The notes beneath the pieces are model-generated. The model made no database searches. It worked only from the letters and a program-made list of their open reading frames with translations, and was not told where the DNA came from. From assembly GCA_030247725.1 (NCBI GenBank), contig JAOTRT010000004.1, forward strand, positions 1 to 64,000: a stretch of DNA of 64,000 nt, read 5' to 3'. The stretch comes from Candidatus Nitricoxidireducens bremensis. GTDB taxonomy: Bacteria > Pseudomonadota > Gammaproteobacteria > Burkholderiales > Rhodocyclaceae. The first letter of the stretch is position 1; each line of letters starts with the position of its first letter. The translations under genes and the position numbers were made by a program. This document shows, in pieces, positions 26,847 to 34,951 of this stretch.

Positions 26847-29168
26847 TCAGCGCCGGCTCTGGATTTCCTCGATGTAGCCGATCATGCCGGTGCGGATGTT
26901 GGCGGCGTTGCCCTCGTCGGTATCGATATGCATCGCCAGCCGGTAGTTCGGGTTTACGCGCACCACCACGTCGCCGAAGATCAGCTCCCGGTCGCCCTCG
27001 ACGCGCACGCGCACCACGTACTTGTCGCGCAGGCGGAAACGCATGGCGTCCTCCGGCGACATGTGAATGTGGCGCTGGGCGCAGATGACGCCACGGGGAA
27101 TGGCGGCCTGGCCCACCGGGCCCTGCAGCGTGATGCCCGGCGTATTGGCGAGATCGCCCGACTCGCGGATCGGTGTCTGCACGCCGAGCTTGAACTGCTC
27201 GGTCATGGCGATCTCGACCTGGGTTTCCTTGCGCGTCGGGCCGAGCACGCGCACGTTGGCGATCTTGCCCTTGGGGCCGACCAGATCCACCTTCTCGGCG
27301 CAGGCGAACTGGCCCGGCTGGGAAAGCTCGTGTTCCGGCGTCAGCTGGTGACCCGGTCCGAAGAGCGTCTCCACGTCGGCCTGGGAAAGGTGCACATGGT
27401 GGGCCGACACCTCGATGGGGATCGGCGCGCTCTCCTCGTCCTTGATGGCCAGGGTGATCTGGTTGCGCTCGATGGCGCGCAGGGCCTCCCAGGCCAGCAG
27501 GCGCTCGTCGTTGTTGGCGACGACAAGGATGGTCACCGGCGAATCGTCGGCCGAAATGACGGCATGGCCGGCACCGGCGTTGCGGTTCTTTTCCTCGTCG
27601 AGCTTGATGCCCATGTAGGCGAGGCCCTGGCAGGCCAGACTGCGCACCAGCGGGCTGGCCTCGCCGACATCGCCGGTGAAGGCCAGCACATCGACGCCCC
27701 CCATGGCGGCCACGTAGGCGCCGATGTTCTTGCGCACTTGATAGCAGAAGGCCTTGTGGGCGAGCAGCGCCCGGTGATGGCCCTCCTCGGCCGCCGCCTC
27801 GATCTCGTGGATGTCGCTGGAGATGCCCGAAATGCCCTTGAGGCCGCTCTCCGAGTTGATGAGCTGGCCCAGGCGCTCCGGCGTCAGCTGGTAGTGCTCC
27901 ATCAGGTGGATCATCACTGCCGGGTCGATGCTGCCGGCGCGGCTCGGCATGATGAGGCCGTCGGACGGCGTCATGCCCATGGTGGTATCCACCGAACGGC
28001 CGTGGTCGATGGCGCAGATGGAGGCGCCGGCACCCAGGTGGCAGGAGATGATCTCCAGTTCGGAGAGGGGCCGCTTCACCATCTCCGCCGCCTTCATGGA
28101 GACGAAGCGGTGGGACGTGCCGTGGAAGCCGTAGCGGCGGATGCCCTCCTTCTTGTACCAGTCGTAGGGCAGGCCGTAGAGATAGGCGTAGGTCGGCAGC
28201 GTCTGGTGGAAGGCGGTGTCGAAGACGGCGACGTGGGGCACGTCGGGGAAGAACTTCATCGCCGCGCGGATGCCTTCCAGGTTGTGCGGATTGTGCAGGG
28301 GCGCAAACACCGCCAGGGCCTCGATGTCGGCGATCACCTGGGGCGTGATCACCGCCGAACTGGAGAACTTGCTGCCGCCGTGCACGACACGGTGGCCGAC
28401 GGCGACGACGTCGAAGGGCGTGAACAGGAAGCGGTCTTCGAGGGTCTGCATCGACTCGAACAGCACCTTGAAGAAGTCGCTGAAGGGGAAGGCGGCGCGG
28501 TCGCGGCGGCTGGACTGGCCGCCCGCCGTCATGGTGATGTGGGCGGTGCCGCAGTCGGCGCAGTCGATGATGCCGTGCACGTCGCGGGATTCGTCCTGGG
28601 TGTCGTAGATGCCGAAATGGATCTGGGAGAGGCCGACGTTGAGGGCGAGGATCTTGCCGGGCACCGTCGTCTTCAGACTCAGGGCATAGGGATCGTCGGA
28701 CTGGGCGACGGCGCGGGCGTGGAGCTGGGCGCTGGAGAGATCGACGGCCTGGGCGCGCGCCCGGTCCGCCAACAGCTTGGAAAGATAGACGATGGCCTTG
28801 GGATTGACCAGGATGCGCGTACTGACCACCTCCTGGGGAATCAGCAGCACGAAGCAGCGGTTGCCGGCGATGACGTCGGCCACGGTACGGTCGCCCGTCA
28901 GCACCGACATCTCGCCGAAGACGTCGCCGTCCTGAAGCTGGCTCAGGACCACGCGGCCACCCGTGTTGTCGGCGACGGAGATCTGGGCGTGGCCGCTGAC
29001 GAGAACGCCGATGAAGCGCCCTTCCTCGCCGCATTCGATGATGGCCTCGTTGCCTTCGAAGGTGCGCAATTCCGAAAGTCCGGCGATTTCCTCGACGACG
29101 GCGGGAGCGAAGCCGTCGAAAAGATGGACCTTTTCCCGCAGGAAACCGATGAGTTCTTCGTTCGTCAT
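26847..29168 (-). CDS. Triple fusion: cNMP-binding domain, acetate kinase and PduL phosphotransacylase
   Basis: The 773-residue protein has three parts. Residues about 15-125 are a Crp/PKA-type cyclic-nucleotide-binding fold with LQDGDVFGEMSVLTGDRTVADV. Residues about 170-565 are an acetate kinase domain with VGHRVVHGG, VFDTAFH, YGFHGTSHRF, SRAGSIDPAV and FTGDVGEAS. Residues about 583-770 are a PduL-type zinc phosphotransacylase with SAHHVHLS, GPTRKETQVEIA, AQRHIHMSPEDA and HIDTDEGNAA. It could convert acyl-CoA to acid plus ATP in one chain under nucleotide control. The kinase N-terminal motif is degenerate (NVGLSQ for NAGSSS). The ATG at 29168 is chosen because the sequence before it has no domain homology. 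Confidence 0.9.
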   Translation of the reverse strand: MTNEELIGFLREKVHLFDGFAPAVVEEIAGLSELRTFEGNEAIIECGEEGRFIGVLVSGHAQISVADNTGGRVVLSQLQDGDVFGEMSVLTGDRTVADVIAGNRCFVLLIPQEVVSTRILVNPKAIVYLSKLLADRARAQAVDLSSAQLHARAVAQSDDPYALSLKTTVPGKILALNVGLSQIHFGIYDTQDESRDVHGIIDCADCGTAHITMTAGGQSSRRDRAAFPFSDFFKVLFESMQTLEDRFLFTPFDVVAVGHRVVHGGSKFSSSAVITPQVIADIEALAVFAPLHNPHNLEGIRAAMKFFPDVPHVAVFDTAFHQTLPTYAYLYGLPYDWYKKEGIRRYGFHGTSHRFVSMKAAEMVKRPLSELEIISCHLGAGASICAIDHGRSVDTTMGMTPSDGLIMPSRAGSIDPAVMIHLMEHYQLTPERLGQLINSESGLKGISGISSDIHEIEAAAEEGHHRALLAHKAFCYQVRKNIGAYVAAMGGVDVLAFTGDVGEASPLVRSLACQGLAYMGIKLDEEKNRNAGAGHAVISADDSPVTILVVANNDERLLAWEALRAIERNQITLAIKDEESAPIPIEVSAHHVHLSQADVETLFGPGHQLTPEHELSQPGQFACAEKVDLVGPKGKIANVRVLGPTRKETQVEIAMTEQFKLGVQTPIRESGDLANTPGITLQGPVGQAAIPRGVICAQRHIHMSPEDAMRFRLRDKYVVRVRVEGDRELIFGDVVVRVNPNYRLAMHIDTDEGNAANIRTGMIGYIEEIQSRR

Positions 29169-29323
29169 GATGATTCTGGACTCCGTGGCGTGGCGCGCGC
29201 AGGCGAGGACAAGGGCTGCCGGCAAACTAGGCACCTAAGCGTAGCCTAGTATACTGCTGCACCGCACAAAAGTTGATTACAAAGGGATGAACCCCGCTTA
29301 TTCCGGGGGCGTGCGGGAAATCG

Positions 29324-30211
29324 TCAAAGTTCGATTTCCAGCCCTTCGCGGGCCAGCAGAACCTCGGGATCGCCCTCGCCGCGCGGGTTGCGCTCCAGGG
29401 CCTCGGCGAACACCCGCTCCAGATCGTCGTCGTAGCGGGTCGGCTCGTGGTGGGTGCAGACCACGCGCTTCGCCCCGGCCTTGCGGCCCAGGGCGATGGA
29501 GGAATCGAAGGTGCCGTGGCCCCAGCCGCGCTTGGCCGGGTACTCCGCCAGGGTGTAGGAGGAATCGGCGATCAGCACGTCCACGCCGCGGATGGCATCC
29601 ACGACGGACTGCTCCTTCTCGTCGATGATGCGCTGGTAGTCGGCGTATTCGGCGTCGGCCGGATCGTAGATGTTGCTGTAGGGCTCGTGGTCGCCGGTGA
29701 AGAACACCGACTTGCCGTTGCAGTCCACGCGATAGCCGAGATTGATGACCGGGTGGTTGAGCATCACGCTGGTCACGGTGGCGTCGCCGACGGCATAGGG
29801 CTCGCCCACCGTCAGGGTCTCGTACTCGATACGCGCCTTGAGCTCCGCCTCCCGCACCGGGAAATAGCTGTACTGGAGCTGGACGTTCATCACCTGCTCG
29901 ATGCCGGCGCTGGAGACGATGTCGTAGGCGCCATGGACGCGCACCGTGTTGCCCGGCACGAAGATCGGGATGAAGAAGGGCAGGCCCTGGATGTGGTCCC
30001 AGTGGGTATGGCTGATGAAGATGTGGGAGGTTAGCGGCATCTCCTTGAACAGGGTCTGGGAGAGCTGGAAGATGCCGGTGCCGCCGTCGAGGACGATCAG
30101 GGTGTTGTCGTCGGTGCGCACCTCGATGCAGGTGGTGTTGCCGCCGTAGCGCACGGTGCGGGGCCCCGGCGAGGCGATGGAACCGCGCACGCCCCAGAAG
30201 CGGACTTTCAT
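29324..30211 (-). CDS. Metallo-beta-lactamase-fold hydrolase
   Basis: The 295-residue protein has the metal-binding motif HTHWDH (about residues 68-73) of the MBL superfamily, an upstream LDGGTG strand turn, and distal metal ligands in FTGDHEP and THHEP. It begins with the MKVRFWGVRGSIASPG signature common to a bacterial subgroup of phosphodiesterase-like MBL proteins. Substrate is not readable from sequence; phosphodiesterase or RNase Z-like activity would fit the subgroup. It is 21 bases downstream of the HDOD gene on the same strand. Confidence 0.85.
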   Translation of the reverse strand: MKVRFWGVRGSIASPGPRTVRYGGNTTCIEVRTDDNTLIVLDGGTGIFQLSQTLFKEMPLTSHIFISHTHWDHIQGLPFFIPIFVPGNTVRVHGAYDIVSSAGIEQVMNVQLQYSYFPVREAELKARIEYETLTVGEPYAVGDATVTSVMLNHPVINLGYRVDCNGKSVFFTGDHEPYSNIYDPADAEYADYQRIIDEKEQSVVDAIRGVDVLIADSSYTLAEYPAKRGWGHGTFDSSIALGRKAGAKRVVCTHHEPTRYDDDLERVFAEALERNPRGEGDPEVLLAREGLEIEL

Positions 30212-30232
30212 GGTCTTCCTTTCTTGCCTTCC

Positions 30233-31090
30233 TTAGACCTGCGCGAACATCTGCGCGTCGGAAACGATCTTCTCCAGGTCGCCCAGGGCCGCGACCACCG
30301 CATCGTAGGAGGTACCGAAACGCTCCGGCGCCGTGATCGGCTCGTCGTCGCGCCAGGCGTTGCCGGACTGGCCGAAGGCCAGTTTGCGGCTGATCTGGTT
30401 GCCCATGCGCACGCAGTCCATCAGCGGCGAAGGCTGGGCATCCAGGCTGTGATGGTCGCGGATGCAGGCCACCAGATGTTCGGGAAACTGCCACTTGGTC
30501 GCCAGCATGGAGCCGACGACGGTATGGTCGGCGCCGATGACTTCCGTCTCGGCCTGGTGCAGGGGAATGCCGTTGTCGGCCGAGATCGCCAGGGCCTTGG
30601 CGAACTCGGGAGCCATGAACTGGGCGAACACCGCCTTGCCGAAATCGTGCAGCAGGCCGGCGATGTAGGCGTCGCTCGGGTCCACCTGCCCCTTGGCATA
30701 GACGCTGCTGAGCTGGCGCGCCACCGAGGCGGTGGACAGGGAATGCAGCAGATAGCCCTGGATGTCGAAACCGGAGGTGTTGAAGCGCGGCAGCATGCCC
30801 ACGGCGGCAATGGACAGGGCCAGGTTCTTGACGGTGTTGAGGCCCAGGTAGACCACCGACTGGCTCACCGCGGTGATCTTGTTCGGCAGGCTGTAGAAGG
30901 CCGAGTTGATGACCTTCAGGATCTTCATGGTCATCACCGGGTCCTTCTCGATGACCGCCACCAGGTCCTTCGGCAGGCAGTTGATGTCCCGCGTCAGATC
31001 GAGGATCTTTTGTACGCTCTGGGGGAAGGCCGGCATGCGCTCGACGGCGACGCCGAGCTTGCGCTGTACTTCTATGGTCAGGGTGCTCAC
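30233..31090 (-). CDS. HDOD-domain signalling protein
   Basis: The 285-residue protein is mostly one HDOD domain, related to HD phosphohydrolases but generally lacking catalytic metal binding. Typical landmarks are MPAFPQSVQKIL near the start, VINSAFYSLPNKITAVSQSV and the LLHDFGKAVF segment. Such proteins act in signalling, often alongside c-di-GMP components. The GTG at 31090 is the best start in frame, giving a family-like N-terminus, though its ribosome-binding site is weak. A longer reading runs into the oppositely framed dioxygenase gene and is not credible. Confidence 0.85.
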   Translation of the reverse strand: MSTLTIEVQRKLGVAVERMPAFPQSVQKILDLTRDINCLPKDLVAVIEKDPVMTMKILKVINSAFYSLPNKITAVSQSVVYLGLNTVKNLALSIAAVGMLPRFNTSGFDIQGYLLHSLSTASVARQLSSVYAKGQVDPSDAYIAGLLHDFGKAVFAQFMAPEFAKALAISADNGIPLHQAETEVIGADHTVVGSMLATKWQFPEHLVACIRDHHSLDAQPSPLMDCVRMGNQISRKLAFGQSGNAWRDDEPITAPERFGTSYDAVVAALGDLEKIVSDAQMFAQV

Positions 31091-31137
31091 CGGTGGAAGA
31101 TCCGCTACGAAAGAGGGTTCGCGGGCGATTATACCGG

Positions 31138-32019
31138 TCAACCCCGCACGCGGTCGTAATATCGGGCGCGGTAAAGCAAACGCCGGCGGGAGGGGCTTTC
31201 CGTGAAGGCGCTGCGGTCGTGCAGGACATTGTTGCAGACCAGTCCCATGCCGGGTTCCAGGCGCCCGTGCAGCGTCCAGGGCGTCGGCGCCGCCAGCAGG
31301 CGCGTCAGGGCAGCCACCGCCGCTCGGGTGGCGGCATCCGCCCGCCACTCGATACTCACCGTGCGCGCCGTATAGCGCATGTGCAGGAAGCCGTCGCCAT
31401 CCACCGAAAACACCGGCCCCGGCTGGGCGGCCCGCGCCACGCCGTTCTCGTCGCTGCGGGGCGGGATGGTCATGGCGTCGGGCGCCGAGAGGGCGCGGAT
31501 GTGGTCGGGATTCTCGTCCCGCAGCAGGATGTAGGCGATCTCGTGGTCCAGCAACTGGTTCTCGCCGCCGGATTCGGCGCTTTCGACGCAATGGAGCAGC
31601 AGGCCCCGCACCGTGCGTTCCGGCGTGTTGTAGTAGCCGTCCGTATGCCACTTGATGGGCTTGTCGGTGTAGGGAATGAACTCCTTGCGCTCGCCCCGCT
31701 CCTCGGCGCCCCGCACCGAGATCGGCGAGATGGCGTCGTCGTCCGTCAACCAGTGGCTGTCGAGATGATGCAGGCCGAGCTGGGCGCCCAGCTTGCGCGG
31801 AATCTCCTTGTCCGCATCGCGGCCGGTCCTGCCCGCATACACCGCCATGTTGGCGACGGCATTGAGCTCCAGCAGGCGGCTGCGCTCGGCCGGCGTCAGG
31901 GCGCGCGGGTCGCCGATCTCGACGAGGATATCCTCCAGGCGGCGCGGCGCCGTAGCGAGCTTCCGTTCCCGCCAGGCCCGGTAGGCGGCGGCATCGTTGA
32001 GGTCGAAGGGGCCGCTCAT
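31138..32019 (-). CDS. TauD/TfdA-like Fe(II)/2-oxoglutarate dioxygenase
   Basis: The 293-residue protein shows the facial metal-binding triad of 2-oxoglutarate oxygenases: HxD in IKWHTDGYYN (about residues 119-128) and a distal His in NVLHDRSAF, followed by an Arg-rich segment (RARYYDRVR) suited to bind 2-oxoglutarate. It would hydroxylate an unknown small substrate in the cytoplasm. Its start overlaps the stop of the upstream 190-residue gene (ATGA), so the two are coupled. Family members act on taurine and many other compounds, so no substrate is claimed. Confidence 0.78.
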   Translation of the reverse strand: MSGPFDLNDAAAYRAWRERKLATAPRRLEDILVEIGDPRALTPAERSRLLELNAVANMAVYAGRTGRDADKEIPRKLGAQLGLHHLDSHWLTDDDAISPISVRGAEERGERKEFIPYTDKPIKWHTDGYYNTPERTVRGLLLHCVESAESGGENQLLDHEIAYILLRDENPDHIRALSAPDAMTIPPRSDENGVARAAQPGPVFSVDGDGFLHMRYTARTVSIEWRADAATRAAVAALTRLLAAPTPWTLHGRLEPGMGLVCNNVLHDRSAFTESPSRRRLLYRARYYDRVRG

Positions 32020-32588
32020 GCTTCCGCCATCCCGGCGAACAGCCCGGCCATGGTCCGCTCCAGGGCCTTGACAGCCTCGGGCGACTCGATGTCCATGGCC
32101 TGGTCGATGACCCACAGGCGGTCCTTCTCGGGCAGCACCTCCTGCAGGCAGGCGGCGAAATAGCGGCGGAAGCCGAAGTCGGGGCCGCTGTCCGTGTAAT
32201 CGAACTCGGCATAGTCGGCGCCGCGGCGGTTGAAGCGCTCCAGGAAATCGCGCTCGCACTCGCCGGGGACGGCGGCACCGAGCAGCATGCCGTTGTTTTC
32301 CTCGACGAAGCGGGCAAGCGTCTTGACCAGCGCTGTGGTGAACTCGACGCGCTGTTCCGGCTCCAGTTCGCGATGGGCGATGCGGTCCGCCGCCGTGGCG
32401 AGATAGACGAGGAACTCGCTGACGAATTCGTAATAGGGGCGGCCGATGTCGATATCGTAGTCGGCCCGGCGCATGCGGCCGATGGACTCGATGGCCAGCT
32501 TCCAACTGGGCACCGCCACGGCCCCCGCCAGCTCGGCCGGCGTGCGCTGACGCTTGGCGTGAAAGGTGTTGCGGATGCGGATCGCCAT
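32016..32588 (-). CDS. Unknown 190-residue protein coupled to the dioxygenase
   Basis: I do not recognise this family. The protein is soluble, mainly helical, rich in Arg and Glu, with a conserved-looking aromatic segment (DYAEFDYTDSGPDFGFRRYF) near residues 124-143. It has no signal peptide. Its last four bases overlap the start of the dioxygenase gene, which argues for joint expression and possibly a shared pathway or complex. Confidence 0.65.
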   Translation of the reverse strand: MAIRIRNTFHAKRQRTPAELAGAVAVPSWKLAIESIGRMRRADYDIDIGRPYYEFVSEFLVYLATAADRIAHRELEPEQRVEFTTALVKTLARFVEENNGMLLGAAVPGECERDFLERFNRRGADYAEFDYTDSGPDFGFRRYFAACLQEVLPEKDRLWVIDQAMDIESPEAVKALERTMAGLFAGMAEA

Positions 32589-32626
32589 CTTTCGGTCTCT
32601 CCCGATATCGGGCCCGGCGGCGGCGC

Positions 32627-33811
32627 CTAGGCCGCCAGGCGGAATTTCGAAACTTCCGCCAACAGGTCCCGGGAAAGCTCGGCCAGGTCCTTGCAGGCGG
32701 TCGTGCAGGCGCCCGCCCGGCGGGCCGCCTCGTCGGTATTTTCCTCGTTCTCCTGGATTCGATCCAGCACCACGGTGGAAATCGTCTGCTGGTCCGAGGC
32801 CATTTCGGCGACGTTGCCGATCTCCCGCGTCAGGCCGGCGATGCTGTCGACGATCTGGTCGAGGGCCGTCCCCGTGTCCTCGGAGAGCTGCCGCGTCTCG
32901 CCCATCTGGCGGAGGCTTTCCCCCGATTTATCGACTGCCGCGCCGATGCGGTCGCGGATCAGGGCCAGCACGGACTCGATCTCCCCGGTAGCGGCCGTCG
33001 TCTTTTCCGCCAGCTTGCGCACCTCGTCGGCGACAACGGCGAAGCCGCGCCCCGCCTCGCCGGCCCGGGCCGCCTCGATGGCGGCATTCAGGGCCAGCAG
33101 GTTGGTCTGGTCGGCGATCTCGCGGATCGACAGGGAGATGCTCTGGATTTCCTTCGAATGGTCGGCCAGGTCGCCGATATCGGCCGTCAGGCCCGTGACC
33201 GCCTGATTCACGCGCTCGATGCCCTCCTGGGCCCGCTGCACCGTCGCCCGTCCGGCTTCGGCGGCGACCCGGGAACGTTCGGAATTCTCGACGGCGGCGG
33301 ACGCGCTGCGGGTGATGCCGTCGGAGGCGTCGTTCATGCTGTCCACCAGTCCGACGATCTGGACCGAATTGTCGTGGTGGGAAGTCAGCTTGGCGTTGAG
33401 GTCCTCCATCAAGCCGTCGATGGTGCAGGTCTCGCTGTCCACGCGCGTCGCCAGGCCCGAGATGTCGTAGACCATGCCGCGCATGTTGCCGGTCATGCGG
33501 CGGAACGATGCGGCGATGCTGCCCACCACGTCGGCCGACTGCAGGCTGCAGTCGGCGGTGAGGTCGCCGGCCCCCACCTGCTCGGCAACCTGGGCCATGC
33601 CCGTAAGCCGGGACAACAGCACCATGTTCATGATGGCGTAGGAAAAGATGCCGATGGACACGCCGGCCACGATGCAGCCGACGACGAACCAGACGAACAT
33701 GCCCGGCTTCCATTCGACGAAGAACTGGGCATAAACGGGAAAGATGAGTGCAACGGTGACGCCGAAACCGATGTAGGACCAGCGCAGGCGCGCCAGGATG
33801 GAAGAGTTCAT
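32627..33811 (-). CDS. Methyl-accepting chemotaxis protein without a periplasmic sensor domain
   Basis: The 394-residue receptor has two transmembrane segments (about residues 9-30 and 38-65) joined by a very short loop, a HAMP-like region, and a long coiled-coil signalling domain. The hairpin tip is clear ([20 protein letters not shown]). It would couple to CheA/CheW to control motility. With almost no periplasmic loop it must sense through the membrane or cytoplasm. It has no C-terminal CheR pentapeptide. It is 38 bases upstream of the 190-residue gene on the same strand. Confidence 0.9.
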   Translation of the reverse strand: MNSSILARLRWSYIGFGVTVALIFPVYAQFFVEWKPGMFVWFVVGCIVAGVSIGIFSYAIMNMVLLSRLTGMAQVAEQVGAGDLTADCSLQSADVVGSIAASFRRMTGNMRGMVYDISGLATRVDSETCTIDGLMEDLNAKLTSHHDNSVQIVGLVDSMNDASDGITRSASAAVENSERSRVAAEAGRATVQRAQEGIERVNQAVTGLTADIGDLADHSKEIQSISLSIREIADQTNLLALNAAIEAARAGEAGRGFAVVADEVRKLAEKTTAATGEIESVLALIRDRIGAAVDKSGESLRQMGETRQLSEDTGTALDQIVDSIAGLTREIGNVAEMASDQQTISTVVLDRIQENEENTDEAARRAGACTTACKDLAELSRDLLAEVSKFRLAA

Positions 33812-33970
33812 GGGCCGTTCCCTGAGTGTCTGTTATTCGTCGCCGCGGCGGGATCGGAAGATTCCCCAGCCGGGCTGGATGGACGGCCAGGATCGCGGGC
33901 CGGTGGATCGGCCGCCTGTAGCGGCCCATCGGATGCGCCTCAATGAATCGAGCGCAGCGAGCAAATGCAA

Positions 33971-34074
33971 TTCCCCGCCCTGGGGCGGGGAAGCGGGCGG
34001 GGAGCCAACAGGGCCTCGGGTAGGCAAAGCCTACCCGGGGCGGCTACTGGCCCGCCCCAGCGGATCAGTAGCCG
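33971..34074. repeat. Cluster of three strong hairpins
   Basis: Three perfect 9-base stems stand in a row: TTCCCCGCC/GGCGGGGAA (33971-33992), CGGGTAGGC/GCCTACCCG with an AAA loop (34017-34037) and CGGCTACTG/CAGTAGCCG (34041-34074). The last overlaps the end of the DsrC-like gene. They separate the minus-strand sulfur cluster from the chemoreceptor gene and may terminate or stabilise its transcript, though no long T-run follows. Confidence 0.55.
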
Positions 34075-34403
34075 CCCTTGCCTTTCGGTTGCGGCAGGCC
34101 GGCAACCTTGCAGCCCTGCTTGGCGGCGCCGCCGTCCGGGAACAGTTCGAACAGCAGCGCACTTTCGGCCTCGGGCATGTCGCCCTCGTCCTGCAGACCC
34201 TTGATGAGGTTGCGCAGGTTGGGCGTGTGGCCCTCCTCCTGATACTGCTTGCGCAGGTAGCTGATGACCTTCATGTGCTGCTCGGTCAGCGTGAGACCGC
34301 AGGCCTCGGCGATCACCTGCACCGCCTCGTCGCTGTAATCCGGCTCCAGCAGGTAACCGTAGTCGTCGACTTCCTTTTCCTCGCCGTTGATGACGTAACC
34401 CAT
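34065..34403 (-). CDS. DsrC/TusE-family sulfur carrier paralogue lacking the terminal cysteine
   Basis: This 112-residue protein is clearly DsrC-like (ELFPDG, AAKQGCKVAGLPQP) and has a family-typical length. Cys98 matches the upstream arm cysteine (CysB) of DsrC, but the penultimate cysteine (CysA), which carries the sulfur or trisulfide in canonical DsrC, is replaced: the protein ends KGKGGY. It therefore cannot make the usual CysA-CysB disulfide. It may be regulatory or bind sulfur differently. It is the last gene of a minus-strand unit with the TusA and Cmx6-like genes. Compare the canonical dsrC at 39524. Confidence 0.88.
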   Translation of the reverse strand: MGYVINGEEKEVDDYGYLLEPDYSDEAVQVIAEACGLTLTEQHMKVISYLRKQYQEEGHTPNLRNLIKGLQDEGDMPEAESALLFELFPDGGAAKQGCKVAGLPQPKGKGGY

Positions 34404-34434
34404 GGATGAATCTCCTCTAAGCGTTTGGGGATGG

Positions 34435-34917
34435 TTATTTCTTCTTCAGGTAGAACTCGTGGGCGCCGCGGGCCATCGGCAGGGAGGCCAGCAGTTCGAC
34501 GGAAGCCGCCTTGCTCCAGGACTCCACGTCGGCCACGGAACCCGGGCAGTCGCTGACCAGCTGCAGCACTTCGCCGGCCTTCATGCCGTCGAGCAGGCGC
34601 TTGGCCTCGACGATGGGACCGGGGCAGGAAACGCCGCGCATGTCCAGGGTGACGTGGGCGATGGGCGTGGAGGTCGCGCCGCCGGCCTTGCGCAGGGAAT
34701 AGGCGGTCTTGCCGTCCGGCTGCTTGGTGGCCGACATCATCTCGTTGCCGGTGAACTTGCACCAGGCGAACAGGTCGTCGTTGGTGCCCGGGCAGTCGGA
34801 CAGCAGCACCAGCACCTGGCCCGGCTGCAGGTCGTCGATGATCTTCTTGGCGCCCAGCAGCGGCGCCGGGCAGGGCATGCCCGACAGATCGATGGTTACG
34901 GCAGGTTTTTCAGACAT
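34435..34917 (-). CDS. Tandem TusA-domain sulfurtransferase/carrier
   Basis: The 160-residue protein consists of two TusA (SirA-like) domains of about 75 residues each. Each begins with a Cys-Pro-x-Pro motif: Cys16 in GMPCPAPLLGAKK and Cys98 in GVSCPGPIVEAKR. TusA carries a persulfide on this Cys and passes sulfur to DsrEFH and DsrC in sulfur oxidisers. Two active sites on one chain are unusual. It has extra Cys in SDCPGTND and SDCPGSV, one per domain. It is 34 bases from the Cmx6-like gene and 31 from the DsrC-like gene. Confidence 0.9.
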   Translation of the reverse strand: MSEKPAVTIDLSGMPCPAPLLGAKKIIDDLQPGQVLVLLSDCPGTNDDLFAWCKFTGNEMMSATKQPDGKTAYSLRKAGGATSTPIAHVTLDMRGVSCPGPIVEAKRLLDGMKAGEVLQLVSDCPGSVADVESWSKAASVELLASLPMARGAHEFYLKKK

Positions 34918-34951
34918 GAATTGCTCCTCGTTGTGCGTTCGTTTACGTTCG

